Shown: piece by piece, positions 1-6,579 of the stretch
How the letters are laid out: the number at the start of each line of letters is the position of its first letter
How positions within the stretch are numbered: position 1 is the stretch's first letter
Origin: an uncultured Collinsella sp.
GTDB taxonomy: Bacteria; Actinomycetota; Coriobacteriia; Coriobacteriales; Coriobacteriaceae
Direction of reading: 5' to 3'
Assembly (NCBI GenBank): GCA_934654605.1
Contig: CAKUGH010000043.1
Coordinates: forward strand, 1 to 13,755
DNA: 13,755 nucleotides
The notes under the pieces: generated by a model
Database searches by the model: none
Seen by the model: the letters and a program-made list of their open reading frames with translations, nothing else
Told to the model about the DNA's origin: nothing
Made by a program: the position numbers and the translations under genes

Positions 1-594
1 TTTGTGCTGACGCTGCTCGGGTCGATTCCGCTGGGAATCCCCGTGGCGTTCATGCGCATGAGCAAAATTGCGCCGCTGCGTTGGATTGCGCGCATCTACA
101 TTTCGGTGATGCGCGGCACGCCGCTTATGCTGCAGATGTTTGCGATCTACTTTGCCCCGTACTACGTGTTTGGCATCTCGCTCACGCCCGATTCCAAGTG
201 GACGGCGTGTGTAGTGGCATTCATCATCAACTACGCCGGTTACTTTGCAGAGATCTATCGTTCGGGCCTGCAGTCCATTCCGCGCGGTCAATACGAGGCT
301 GCCGAGGTGCTGGGCTATTCGCGCATGCAGACGTTTCTGTATATCGTGATGCCGCAGGTCGCCAAGCGCATTTTGCCGGCGATGGGCAACGAGATCATCA
401 CACTGGTCAAGGACACGTCGCTGGCGTTTGCCATCGGGGTGGGCGAGATGTTCTCGACGGCCAAGGCGCTGGTCGCCTCGCAGGTGAGCATGGTGCCGTT
501 TGCAATTGCGGCGCTGATTTACTGGGTCTTTAACTTCGTCGTCGAGATGCTGCTGGGCGCTGCCGAAAAGAAGCTGGACTATTATCATGACTAG
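1..594 (+). CDS. Polar amino-acid ABC transporter permease (5' end outside window)
   Basis: Inner-membrane permease of an amino-acid importer of the HisM/GlnP kind; it forms the channel with the ATPase encoded next. The reading frame is open from base 1, so the true start lies upstream; 197 residues are visible and the family usually has about 215-230, so only the N-terminus is missing. The opening residues form a hydrophobic segment. A conserved stretch reads RGTPLMLQMF, typical of these permeases. The EAA loop that contacts the ATPase is clear: QYEAAEVLGYSRMQTFLYIV followed by MPQ. A further hydrophobic helix lies near the C-terminus (AIAALIYWVFNFVVEMLL). The stop is TAG at 592-594. The substrate (glutamine, cystine, histidine or other) cannot be read from this part. 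The ATPase follows after a long structured spacer, unlike the tight coupling usual in such operons. Confidence 0.92.
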   Translation, partial: FVLTLLGSIPLGIPVAFMRMSKIAPLRWIARIYISVMRGTPLMLQMFAIYFAPYYVFGISLTPDSKWTACVVAFIINYAGYFAEIYRSGLQSIPRGQYEAAEVLGYSRMQTFLYIVMPQVAKRILPAMGNEIITLVKDTSLAFAIGVGEMFSTAKALVASQVSMVPFAIAALIYWVFNFVVEMLLGAAEKKLDYYHD

Positions 595-597
595 ATC

Positions 598-752
598 GTT
601 CCGCCGTTCTAGCGAACGGCGGACTGCTCGACGCTGCGCGCGTGCCTGACGGCCAATCTGCTCCTCAAACCGTCGCTTGCGTACAGAAGTACGCGGCGCT
701 TCTCTTTCGAAGCATATTGTCTCGCCAGTCACACGCTCGCTGACTTTTTCAA
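598..752. repeat. Structured intergenic element, copy 1 of 2
   Basis: Fills most of the spacer between the permease and ATPase genes. It opens with a perfect 9-bp hairpin, CCGCCGTTC (601-609), loop TAGC, GAACGGCGG (614-622). It continues with the motif ACTGCTCGACGCTG and CAATCTG, then a 6-bp hairpin GCGTAC-AGAA-GTACGC (679-694), a 5-bp hairpin GCTTC/GAAGC (698-713), and ends near CGCTCGCTGACTT. A diverged copy with the same order of motifs and hairpins is at 12694-12852. No ORF fits. It may be a non-coding RNA, a mobile repeat, or an mRNA-structure element; the acting strand is unknown. Confidence 0.55.
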
Positions 753-756
753 CACA

Positions 757-762
757 TGGAGG
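757..762 (+). promoter_or_regulatory. Ribosome binding site deciding a GTG start
   Basis: TGGAGG lies 5 nt before GTG 768. It overlaps the alternative ATG at 756, which argues against that ATG being the start of the ABC ATPase. Confidence 0.7.
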
Positions 763-767
763 TTCCC

Positions 768-1532
768 GTGTCCGGAACGGTAATGAATATAGCGAACGCG
801 CGTAAGGCGTTTGGCGGCAATGAGGTGCTCAAGGATATCTCACTCGAAGTCAAGCGCGGTGAGGTTGTGGCGATTATCGGGCCTTCGGGCGGCGGTAAGT
901 CCACGCTGCTGCGCTGTGCCACGCTGCTCGAGACGCTCGACGGCGGCTCGCTTTCGTTTGGCGACCTTGCGGTTGCGACGGATGTGGGATCGGGCGCGGT
1001 CTATGCGAAGGGAGATGTTCCCAAGCAGGCGCGCTCGCGATTCGGCCTGGTGTTCCAAAATTACAACCTGTTCCCGCACTATACCGTGATGAAAAACATC
1101 ATCGACGCGCCGATCCGCGTGCTTAAACGCCCGCGCGAGCAGGCGGAAGCTCGTGCGTATGAATTGATTGCTCAGATGGGGCTTGTGGGCAACGAGAATA
1201 AGGTTCCGTGTGAGCTTTCGGGCGGTCAGCAGCAGCGCGTGAGTATCGCCCGCGCCCTAGCGCTCGACCCGGAGATCCTGTTCTTTGACGAGCCGACCTC
1301 GGCGCTCGATCCCGAGCTGACGGCCGAGGTGCTGCGTGTCATTAAGGACCTCGCTGCGCAGAACATGACGATGGTGATCGTGACCCACGCAATGCAGTTT
1401 GCGCGCGATGTTGCCGACCGCGTGGTCTTTATGGATGGCGGTCGTATTGTCGAGGAGGGTCCTGCCGAGCAGGTCATCGACCATCCGCGCGAGCGGCGCA
1501 CGCGTGAGTTCTTGAGCCGTATCGAGGGATAG
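768..1532 (+). CDS. Polar amino-acid ABC transporter ATP-binding protein
   Basis: Cytoplasmic ATPase that powers the importer whose permease ends at 594. All ABC motifs are present: Walker A GPSGGGKST (about residues 38-46), Q-loop LVFQNYNLFPH, signature LSGGQQQRV, Walker B EILFFDEPTSALDPE, and the H-loop histidine in VIVTHAM. These are typical of the GlnQ/HisP amino-acid family. A somewhat long insert with DVGSGAVYAKGDVPKQ sits between Walker A and the Q-loop. The start is taken as GTG at 768, because TGGAGG at 757-762 is a ribosome site 5 nt before it. The in-frame ATG at 756 overlaps that site and has no Shine-Dalgarno of its own. From GTG the protein is 254 residues. A terminator follows the gene. 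Confidence 0.93.
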   Translation: MSGTVMNIANARKAFGGNEVLKDISLEVKRGEVVAIIGPSGGGKSTLLRCATLLETLDGGSLSFGDLAVATDVGSGAVYAKGDVPKQARSRFGLVFQNYNLFPHYTVMKNIIDAPIRVLKRPREQAEARAYELIAQMGLVGNENKVPCELSGGQQQRVSIARALALDPEILFFDEPTSALDPELTAEVLRVIKDLAAQNMTMVIVTHAMQFARDVADRVVFMDGGRIVEEGPAEQVIDHPRERRTREFLSRIEG

Positions 1533-1565
1533 GCTCAGGTATTTACTCAACTATTAATTGAGGCG

Positions 1566-1601
1566 AAACCGCTGCAGGTCTTATGGTCTGCGGCGGTTTT
1601 T
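1566..1601 (+). terminator. Rho-independent terminator of the ABC transporter operon
   Basis: Stem AAACCGCTGCAG (1566-1577), loop GTCTTATGGT, then CTGCGGCGGTTT with a T-run ending at 1601. There is one G-T wobble in the stem. It lies 33 bp after the ATPase stop. Confidence 0.88.
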
Positions 1602-1841
1602 ATTCGCATCGGTGGGGCCCAACAATCGCCTTCCATGTCTGCTCCCTCCTCTCGCCGCCTGTATTCATACGTGTGCCGAAAGGTATGCATGGACAGCCGC
1701 CCGTGAGGGTAGGGTGGTGGCATAGGACATTTGGAGGGTGAGTCGGCTCGGCTGCCGACCATGCTGCTCCCGGGACGGCACCGACTGCGAACTCTCCCCG
1801 TTGGCGTCGCGCATCGCGCGCGACCCTGCAAGGAGGTCATC
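1602..1841 (+). other. Hairpin-rich leader before the EF-G-like gene
   Basis: 240-bp gene-free stretch. No convincing promoter boxes were found. Two GC-rich hairpins are seen: GTCGGC-TCGGCT-GCCGAC (1742-1759) and GTCGCGC-ATCGC-GCGCGAC (1806-1824). The second ends 5 nt before the Shine-Dalgarno (1830-1836), so it could affect initiation. An in-frame TTG at 1731 would extend the downstream protein through this region, but the strong ribosome site at 1830 argues against that. Confidence 0.4.
1830..1836 (+). promoter_or_regulatory. Ribosome binding site of the EF-G-like gene
   Basis: AAGGAGG, 5 nt before ATG 1842. It fixes the start of the EF-G-like protein downstream of the longer open frame. 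Confidence 0.85.
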
Positions 1842-3917
1842 ATGGGTGCTCCCAAGACCGGCAACGTAAGGAACGTGGTGCTCGTAGGCCAAGGCGGGGT
1901 GGGCAAGACTTCACTCGCCGAGGCCATGCTCCACCTTTCCGGCAAGACCGCCCGCCTGGGCGGCTACGACGGCACCAAGCCCACGCTCGACTATGACCCC
2001 GAAGAGGTCAAGCGCTCGTTCTCCATCTCGACGACCATTGCGCCGATTGACTGGAAGGGCGCCCGCATCAACGTGCTCGATGCCCCGTGCTACCCCGATT
2101 TTATCGGCGACGCCTTTGCCGCGATGAGCGTCTGCGAGACGGCTCTGTTCGTGGTCGACGCCGAGGCCGGCCCGCAGCCGACGACCGTCAAGCTTTGGTA
2201 TGCGGCCGAGGACCTGCGCCTGGCGCGCGCGGTGTTCGTGAACCGCCTGTCGCGTCCTGAGGCCAGTTTTGCGACCACCATGGAGCTGCTGCAGGAGCGC
2301 TTCGGCACGCGTTTGGGCGCCGTAACCCTTCCCTGGGGCGAGGGCGAGGACTTTGACGGCATCATCGACCTGGTGCGCATGAAGGCGCGCCACTGCAACG
2401 GCGCCGAGGCCGTTGAGTCGGAGATCCCCGAGGAGTATCGTGCCCAGGCCGAGGAGGCTCACGACCATCTGTGCGAGCTGGTGGCCGAGGCCGACGACGA
2501 GCTGATGATGAAGTACTTGGAAGGCGAGGAGACGCTGACGCAGGAGGAGCTTGAGGGCTTGTTGTCCAAGGCGATCGCCGAGCGCATCTTTGTGCCGGTC
2601 TTTGCGGGCGATTGCATTAAGGAGCAGGGCGTCAACTCGCTGATGGACGACATCGCCACGTACTTCCCGGCGCCGACCGACTACGGCGAGATGCCGCTCA
2701 TCGACGGTGATTCGCTTAAGATTTCGAGCGACGATGACCGTCCGGTGGCGTTTGTGTTTAAGACGCTGGCCGATCCGCAGCAGGGCCGCATCAGCTTTAT
2801 CAAGGTGCTGACGGGCACGCTTGAGCCGGGCCTTGAACTGATTAACGCTCGCACGCGCAAGAGCGACCGTCTGGCTCACCTGTATGTGATGTGCGGCCGC
2901 GACATGACCGAGGTCGGTCACGCCTACGCCGGCGATATCATCGTGGCGCCCAAGCTGGCTGCCGAGACGGGCGACACGCTCTCCATTACCGGTAAGGTCG
3001 AGGCGGCGGCGTTTAAGTTCCCCAACTCGCAGTACCGCATCGCCATCGAGGCCGAGAACCGCGGCGACGAGGAGAAGCTCTACACGTTTATCGAGAAGGC
3101 ATGCAAGGCCGATCCGACCATGAGCATCGACCGCGACGAGGAGACGGGCCAGACCATCATCTCCGCCGTGGGCGAGGCGCAGGTTTCGGTGCTGCTCAAC
3201 CGTCTGGAGGACCGCACCAAGGTTGCGGCCAAGAGTGTGCCGATCCGCATTCCGTATCGCGAGACCATTCGTCGCACGGCGAGTGCCCAGGGCCGCCACA
3301 AGAAGCAGACCGGTGGCGCCGGCCAGTACGGCGACTGCTGGCTGCGCGTGGAGCCGCTCATTGGGCCCGACGGTACGAGCGACGGCTACGAGTTTGTGGA
3401 CGAGGTCGTGGGCGGCCGCATTCCGCGTTCGCTCATCCCTGCTGTGGACAAGGGCGTGCAGGAGACCATGAGGGACGGCATTATCGCCGGTTATCCGCTC
3501 ACGGGCATTCGCGTCGCGGTGTACGACGGCTCGTATCACAGCGTCGACTCCAACGAGATGGCGTTCCGCGCGGCGGCTCGTATCGGTCTGCGCAAGGCGT
3601 GCGCCGATGCCGATCCGGTGGTGCTGGAGCCCATCGAGGAGATCACCGTGACCATTCCCGAAAGCTACGCCGGCGCCGTGATGGGCGACATCTCGGCCTC
3701 GCGCGGTCGCGTGACGGGCATGGAGACCGATGAACGCGGCGACACGGTGGTCATCGCCCAGGCTCCGCTCGCCGAGCTGACGGATTACTCGACGCGTCTG
3801 CGCTCCATAACGCGCGGTACGGGCGACTTTACCATGAAGCCCGCTGGCTACGAGCAGGTGCCCTACGACGTTCAGGCCAAGCTGGTCGAGCGCTATGAGG
3901 AGGGCCGCGCTAAGTAG
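1842..3917 (+). CDS. Elongation factor G-like GTPase (FusA2-type)
   Basis: 691-residue member of the EF-G family, of the second EF-G-like kind common in actinobacteria; its cellular role is not settled. The start is ATG 1842. The P-loop is normal, GQGGVGKT (16-23). G3 reads DAPC (80-83) instead of DxxG, and G4 reads NRLS (134-137) instead of NKxD. Switch I lacks the RGITI signature. Domain II follows (about 280-370, including ADPQQGRISFIKVLTGTL). Domain IV carries HKKQTGGAGQYG (from residue 486), close to the EF-G consensus. The domain V region is also conserved (EPIEEITVTIPESYAGAVMG, then GRVTGME). The translocase-like body is therefore intact while the nucleotide pocket deviates. The gene stands alone between two terminators. 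It could act in ribosome recycling or protection, but nothing here shows which. Tetracycline-protection proteins share the fold, but nothing specific supports that role. Confidence 0.9.
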   Translation: MGAPKTGNVRNVVLVGQGGVGKTSLAEAMLHLSGKTARLGGYDGTKPTLDYDPEEVKRSFSISTTIAPIDWKGARINVLDAPCYPDFIGDAFAAMSVCETALFVVDAEAGPQPTTVKLWYAAEDLRLARAVFVNRLSRPEASFATTMELLQERFGTRLGAVTLPWGEGEDFDGIIDLVRMKARHCNGAEAVESEIPEEYRAQAEEAHDHLCELVAEADDELMMKYLEGEETLTQEELEGLLSKAIAERIFVPVFAGDCIKEQGVNSLMDDIATYFPAPTDYGEMPLIDGDSLKISSDDDRPVAFVFKTLADPQQGRISFIKVLTGTLEPGLELINARTRKSDRLAHLYVMCGRDMTEVGHAYAGDIIVAPKLAAETGDTLSITGKVEAAAFKFPNSQYRIAIEAENRGDEEKLYTFIEKACKADPTMSIDRDEETGQTIISAVGEAQVSVLLNRLEDRTKVAAKSVPIRIPYRETIRRTASAQGRHKKQTGGAGQYGDCWLRVEPLIGPDGTSDGYEFVDEVVGGRIPRSLIPAVDKGVQETMRDGIIAGYPLTGIRVAVYDGSYHSVDSNEMAFRAAARIGLRKACADADPVVLEPIEEITVTIPESYAGAVMGDISASRGRVTGMETDERGDTVVIAQAPLAELTDYSTRLRSITRGTGDFTMKPAGYEQVPYDVQAKLVERYEEGRAK

Positions 3918-3953
3918 CGTGTGATTTTGTCTGCAACATGTCCGCTGGTAGAT

Positions 3954-3987
3954 AGACCGCCCCGGCTATGTGCCGGGGCGGTCTTTT
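3954..3987 (+). terminator. Terminator of the EF-G-like gene
   Basis: Perfect 13-bp stem AGACCGCCCCGGC (3954-3966), loop TATGT, GCCGGGGCGGTCT (3972-3984), then TTT. An AAAA block on the far side could let it also serve the minus-strand nuclease gene that ends at 4054, but the T-run on that side is poor. Confidence 0.9.
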
Positions 3988-4053
3988 GATCGCATGCGAC
4001 GGAAGGATTGCGGATCATTTTTGCTTTGGGGTGATGCGGCGGCGTGGTCGACG

Positions 4054-5034
4054 TTAATCCCCCGAAGCCTGATTGCGGCCGGTCGCGTAGTCAATCTGCA
4101 CGTGCGGCTGAAGGTTGTAGCAGTACACATGGAAGCAGAGCGTCTTGCCGTGATCCTCGACCGATTGCGCCTCTAGGCGCACGCCGCGGCAGACGAGCTC
4201 TTCTTCGTTGTACATGGGCGTGACGCGGTAGAGCACGTGGTTGCCTGTGTCACGGATATAGTTGAGAATCCGTTCCTCAAAAGGCAGCATGCCGGTCTCG
4301 TTGAGGTAGCGTGTGCCGGTGAGCAAGTTTTTGCGGTTGGCGTTTTCGCCGCAGAGCGACCAGGCGATGAGGTGGCAGCGGTTGTAGAGGCTCTGGCCGG
4401 GGATGAAGTCATATCGCTGCTGATGCCAGCCGGCAGGATGGATACGTGAGATATCGCCGCGCTTTCCCTGTCCGAGCGACTCGGGGCCTACGCAGGCGAG
4501 CGCCTTGCGAGTGCGGCCTAGGCTGTCGAGCTTGGAGAATTTCTTAAAGCAACCTTCTTCGGCGGCTCGTTCGTACTCGTCGAGCGTGAACGACGGCGTG
4601 CCCAACGGGTGCGTGCTGTCGGCGCGCAAGGCGACATAGGGGTTGCCGGCGTAATCGGGAATGCTGCTGAGGTATACACCGCGGGCGCGGTCGAGGTCGG
4701 GGTTCTCTACCTCGTCGATGGGGGTGACGGAGCTATCCGAGGCAGTGTCGCTGGTGTCGGTCGAGGTGGCCTCGGAGCCATCGTCGGCGTCCGGGCTGCC
4801 TTCGGAGTCCGCGGAGCTTGCCGTTCCCGATTCGAGTCGGGCGACCAGATCGGCCTCGTCTTCGGTGCGGCTAGGGCTTTCATTTTGCTTCTCGGCTAGA
4901 GCCGCCGCCTGTTCATCGCTTTGCGGTGACAGCAGCTTGGGCGCGCCGTCGAGCGATCCCGTAAACAGCGCAAACCCCAGCACCACGGCGGTGCCGATGG
5001 AAAGTACTTGCTTGTAGGCGGACTTGCGCGACAT
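4054..5034 (-). CDS. Secreted or membrane-anchored DNA/RNA non-specific endonuclease (DNA-entry type)
   Basis: 326 residues. The N-terminus has basic residues followed by a hydrophobic stretch (about 10-27, VLSIGTAVVLGFALF), a signal peptide or signal anchor, so the enzyme acts outside the membrane. An acidic Ser/Asp/Glu/Thr-rich linker (about 38-115) precedes the nuclease domain (about 120-326). The active-site motif is YNRCHLIAWSL (His221 as probable general base), a variant of the DRGH motif of the ββα-metal nuclease fold. GENANRKNLLTGTRYLN supplies the usual metal-binding Asn region, followed by GMLPFEE and NHVLYRVTP, all typical of streptococcal-type DNA-entry nucleases. The start ATG is preceded by AGGAG at 5 nt on the minus strand. 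No competence genes are seen nearby. Likely roles are nucleic-acid scavenging or DNA uptake; the choice is an inference. Confidence 0.9.
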   Translation of the reverse strand: MSRKSAYKQVLSIGTAVVLGFALFTGSLDGAPKLLSPQSDEQAAALAEKQNESPSRTEDEADLVARLESGTASSADSEGSPDADDGSEATSTDTSDTASDSSVTPIDEVENPDLDRARGVYLSSIPDYAGNPYVALRADSTHPLGTPSFTLDEYERAAEEGCFKKFSKLDSLGRTRKALACVGPESLGQGKRGDISRIHPAGWHQQRYDFIPGQSLYNRCHLIAWSLCGENANRKNLLTGTRYLNETGMLPFEERILNYIRDTGNHVLYRVTPMYNEEELVCRGVRLEAQSVEDHGKTLCFHVYCYNLQPHVQIDYATGRNQASGD

Positions 5035-5119
5035 TGCGGCTCCTGGATAGTCGGTTGGGAATCTACCAGTCTAGCAGGTGCCATCGCAGGTCATTCGATC
5101 GAACAAATACTTAAGATTT

Positions 5120-5148
5120 GGGACAAACACTCCTGATTACTTTGTCCC
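5120..5148 (-). terminator. Hairpin after the LacI-type regulator gene
   Basis: Perfect 8-bp stem GGGACAAA / TTTGTCCC with a 13-nt loop, 6 bp beyond the regulator stop on the minus strand. The sequence after it is AAATCTTAAG, without a true T-run, so it is a weak or Rho-aided terminator. The CTTTGTCCC arm recurs at 9549-9557. Confidence 0.5.
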
Positions 5149-5153
5149 GCGGT

Positions 5154-6164
5154 CTAGATCGAGGTGGAGTCGAGCCAGTTGAGCTTGCACTCGAGGATGC
5201 GCTGCTCGCCGGGTTCGCTGCTGCCGTCAAGCAGGGCGAGCAGCATCTCGGCCGCCTCGCGGCCTTCCTGGTCGACGGGCTCGATGATGGTGGAGACGGT
5301 GGGCGTGGTGAGATTGGTCCAATCCTCGCAGTTGAGTCCCAAAAGGCCGATTTGCTGTGGAATCAGATGGGCCATAGGTTGAAGCGCCTTGTAGACACGG
5401 GGAAGTGCCCATTGGTTTTGTACAAAGATAAGCGTGCGCTTGGCGGGATTGAACTTGTACTTAAAGTACTCGGTGAGTTCGCTGATTGACGGCTTGTTGT
5501 GGTCGATGGGGATGGCTTTGTAGAGCTGCCCGTTTGCGGCCAGCGCCTCGGCATAGCCCTGGAAACGCTCCATGCGGGTGCGCATTTCGGTCATATTGGC
5601 GGCGATGGAAAAGAAATCTTCGTAGCCGGCATCGAGAAGCGCCTGCGTGGCGTTGTACACGCCGTCGTAGAGGTTGGTTTTGATCCAACTGGTGCCCGGG
5701 CTATAGATGGCCGCGTCGAAGAAGACGACTGGTTTGCCGGCGCGCCTAATGCGGTCGTGGACGGCTTTGAAGTTTGCCGTGGGTTGGATGATAAAGCCAT
5801 CGACGCCCAGCGAGAGCATCTTTTCGACGTACATGAGCTCGGTGTCGGGATCGAAGTTGCTCGTGCAGACGACCGTCTGATAGCCCGCAGGGAGCATGAC
5901 CTGTTCCATGCCGTTGAGGACAAGTCCTGCCCACTTGTTGGTGTTATCCAAAATGATGATGGCGATGACGTGGGTTTGCTTGCCGGTGAGTGTCTGCGCC
6001 TGGGCGTTGGGAACGTATCCGAGCTCCTTGATGACGCGCGCAATCTTTGCCTGCGTCTTTTCGCTAAGCTTTTCTCGTTTGTCGTTGAGGTAGTACGAGA
6101 CGCTTGCCGTTGAGGTTCCCGCCTCGCGAGCGACGTCTGCGATCGTGACGCGCTGTTTTGCCAC
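5154..6164 (-). CDS. LacI-family transcriptional regulator, probably of the divergent PTS operon
   Basis: 336-residue LacI/GalR-type repressor. The N-terminal helix-turn-helix VTIADVAREAGTSTASVSYY (residues 6-25) is followed by the hinge region PNAQAQTLTGKQTHVIAI, whose Leu would insert at a central CG step of the operator. The remainder is the periplasmic-binding-protein-like effector domain, with ILDNTNKWAG, DGFIIQPTANFKAVHDRIRR, KPVVFFD and GLLGLNCEDW. The GTG start at 6164 is chosen because GGAAGGAG (6177-6170) lies 5 nt before it; an upstream ATG at 6200 would add 12 residues and bury that ribosome site. Divergent orientation from the PTS/transketolase operon at 6580 and the CG-centred palindrome between them suggest local control. 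The inducer is probably a sugar or sugar phosphate of that pathway. This is inferred from position, not shown. Confidence 0.92.
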   Translation of the reverse strand: MAKQRVTIADVAREAGTSTASVSYYLNDKREKLSEKTQAKIARVIKELGYVPNAQAQTLTGKQTHVIAIIILDNTNKWAGLVLNGMEQVMLPAGYQTVVCTSNFDPDTELMYVEKMLSLGVDGFIIQPTANFKAVHDRIRRAGKPVVFFDAAIYSPGTSWIKTNLYDGVYNATQALLDAGYEDFFSIAANMTEMRTRMERFQGYAEALAANGQLYKAIPIDHNKPSISELTEYFKYKFNPAKRTLIFVQNQWALPRVYKALQPMAHLIPQQIGLLGLNCEDWTNLTTPTVSTIIEPVDQEGREAAEMLLALLDGSSEPGEQRILECKLNWLDSTSI

Positions 6165-6346
6165 AGCGACTCCTTCCGACAGATGAGCATTTTCCAACAT
6201 AATGACTTTGAGCCTTGGTGAGGGGTGCGCTTCGGTGAGCGACCTTTTCCTTCCATATGAGTATGCAACAAATGCGGCGTACGGGTGGGGTCGAAATATG
6301 TGACCGGCATGCGCTTCTGCCGTCTACCGAGAAAATCAAATACTTC

Positions 6347-6372
6347 TTGACTTTTTAAATCAAGGGTAAAAT
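6347..6372 (+). promoter_or_regulatory. Weak promoter candidate for the PTS operon
   Basis: TTGACT (6347-6352) and TAAAAT (6367-6372) resemble -35 and -10 boxes, but the spacer is only 14 nt. A start near 6380 would place the palindrome at 6384-6409 right at the beginning of the transcript, as expected for repression. TATATT at 6474-6479 is an alternative -10 box without a good -35 box. Confidence 0.3.
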
Positions 6373-6383
6373 CGCAGGATTCA

Positions 6384-6409
6384 TTTTTGGTTAAACGCAT
6401 AACCAAAAA
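6384..6409. promoter_or_regulatory. Candidate LacI-type operator
   Basis: Perfect inverted repeat: TTTTTGGTTA (6384-6393), spacer AACGCA, TAACCAAAAA (6400-6409). Its dyad axis falls between C6396 and G6397, and a central CG step is typical of operators for LacI-family proteins. A third half-site-like copy, ATAACCAA, follows at 6412-6419. Assignment to the neighbouring regulator is inferred. Confidence 0.6.
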
Positions 6410-6579
6410 GCATAACCAACGCTTTGACCTGCGCGTTTACCGAAATGAGGTGGCATTAAGAAAAGCGGGCACCTATATTGGTCTTGTCGAAAAGACAGCA
6501 AGTCCAAACGGCAGGGGATGCTCCGGAGGCCTCCGCAAACGGTGTCTTGCGCACGCAACTCTATGAAAAGAGGGAAGCA

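Larger units (their letters stand above)
6165..6579. other. 415-bp divergent regulatory region
   Basis: Gene-free gap between the LacI-type regulator and the PTS operon. It is AT-rich around 6330-6420. It holds the operator candidate at 6384-6409, a weak promoter candidate at 6347-6372, and direct repeats of GCATAACCAA (6397-6406, 6410-6419). It also holds an interrupted repeat CTTGA/TCAAG (6346-6364) and a perfect 12-bp palindrome CGGAGGCCTCCG (6524-6535) in the probable leader. No small ORF stands out. Confidence 0.6.

Noticed and set aside
1731..1841. N-terminal extension of the EF-G-like protein from TTG 1731
   Set aside because: AAGGAGG 5 nt before ATG 1842 and the normal EF-G N-terminus there make the shorter form far more likely.
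1911..3539. 542-residue open frame on the minus strand
   Set aside because: Shadow of the EF-G-like gene; Arg/Ala/His/Leu-rich low-information translation with no motifs. High-GC coding DNA often gives such antisense frames.
3970..4176. 68-residue plus-strand frame after the terminator
   Set aside because: No ribosome site, starts inside the terminator stem region and overlaps the nuclease gene end.
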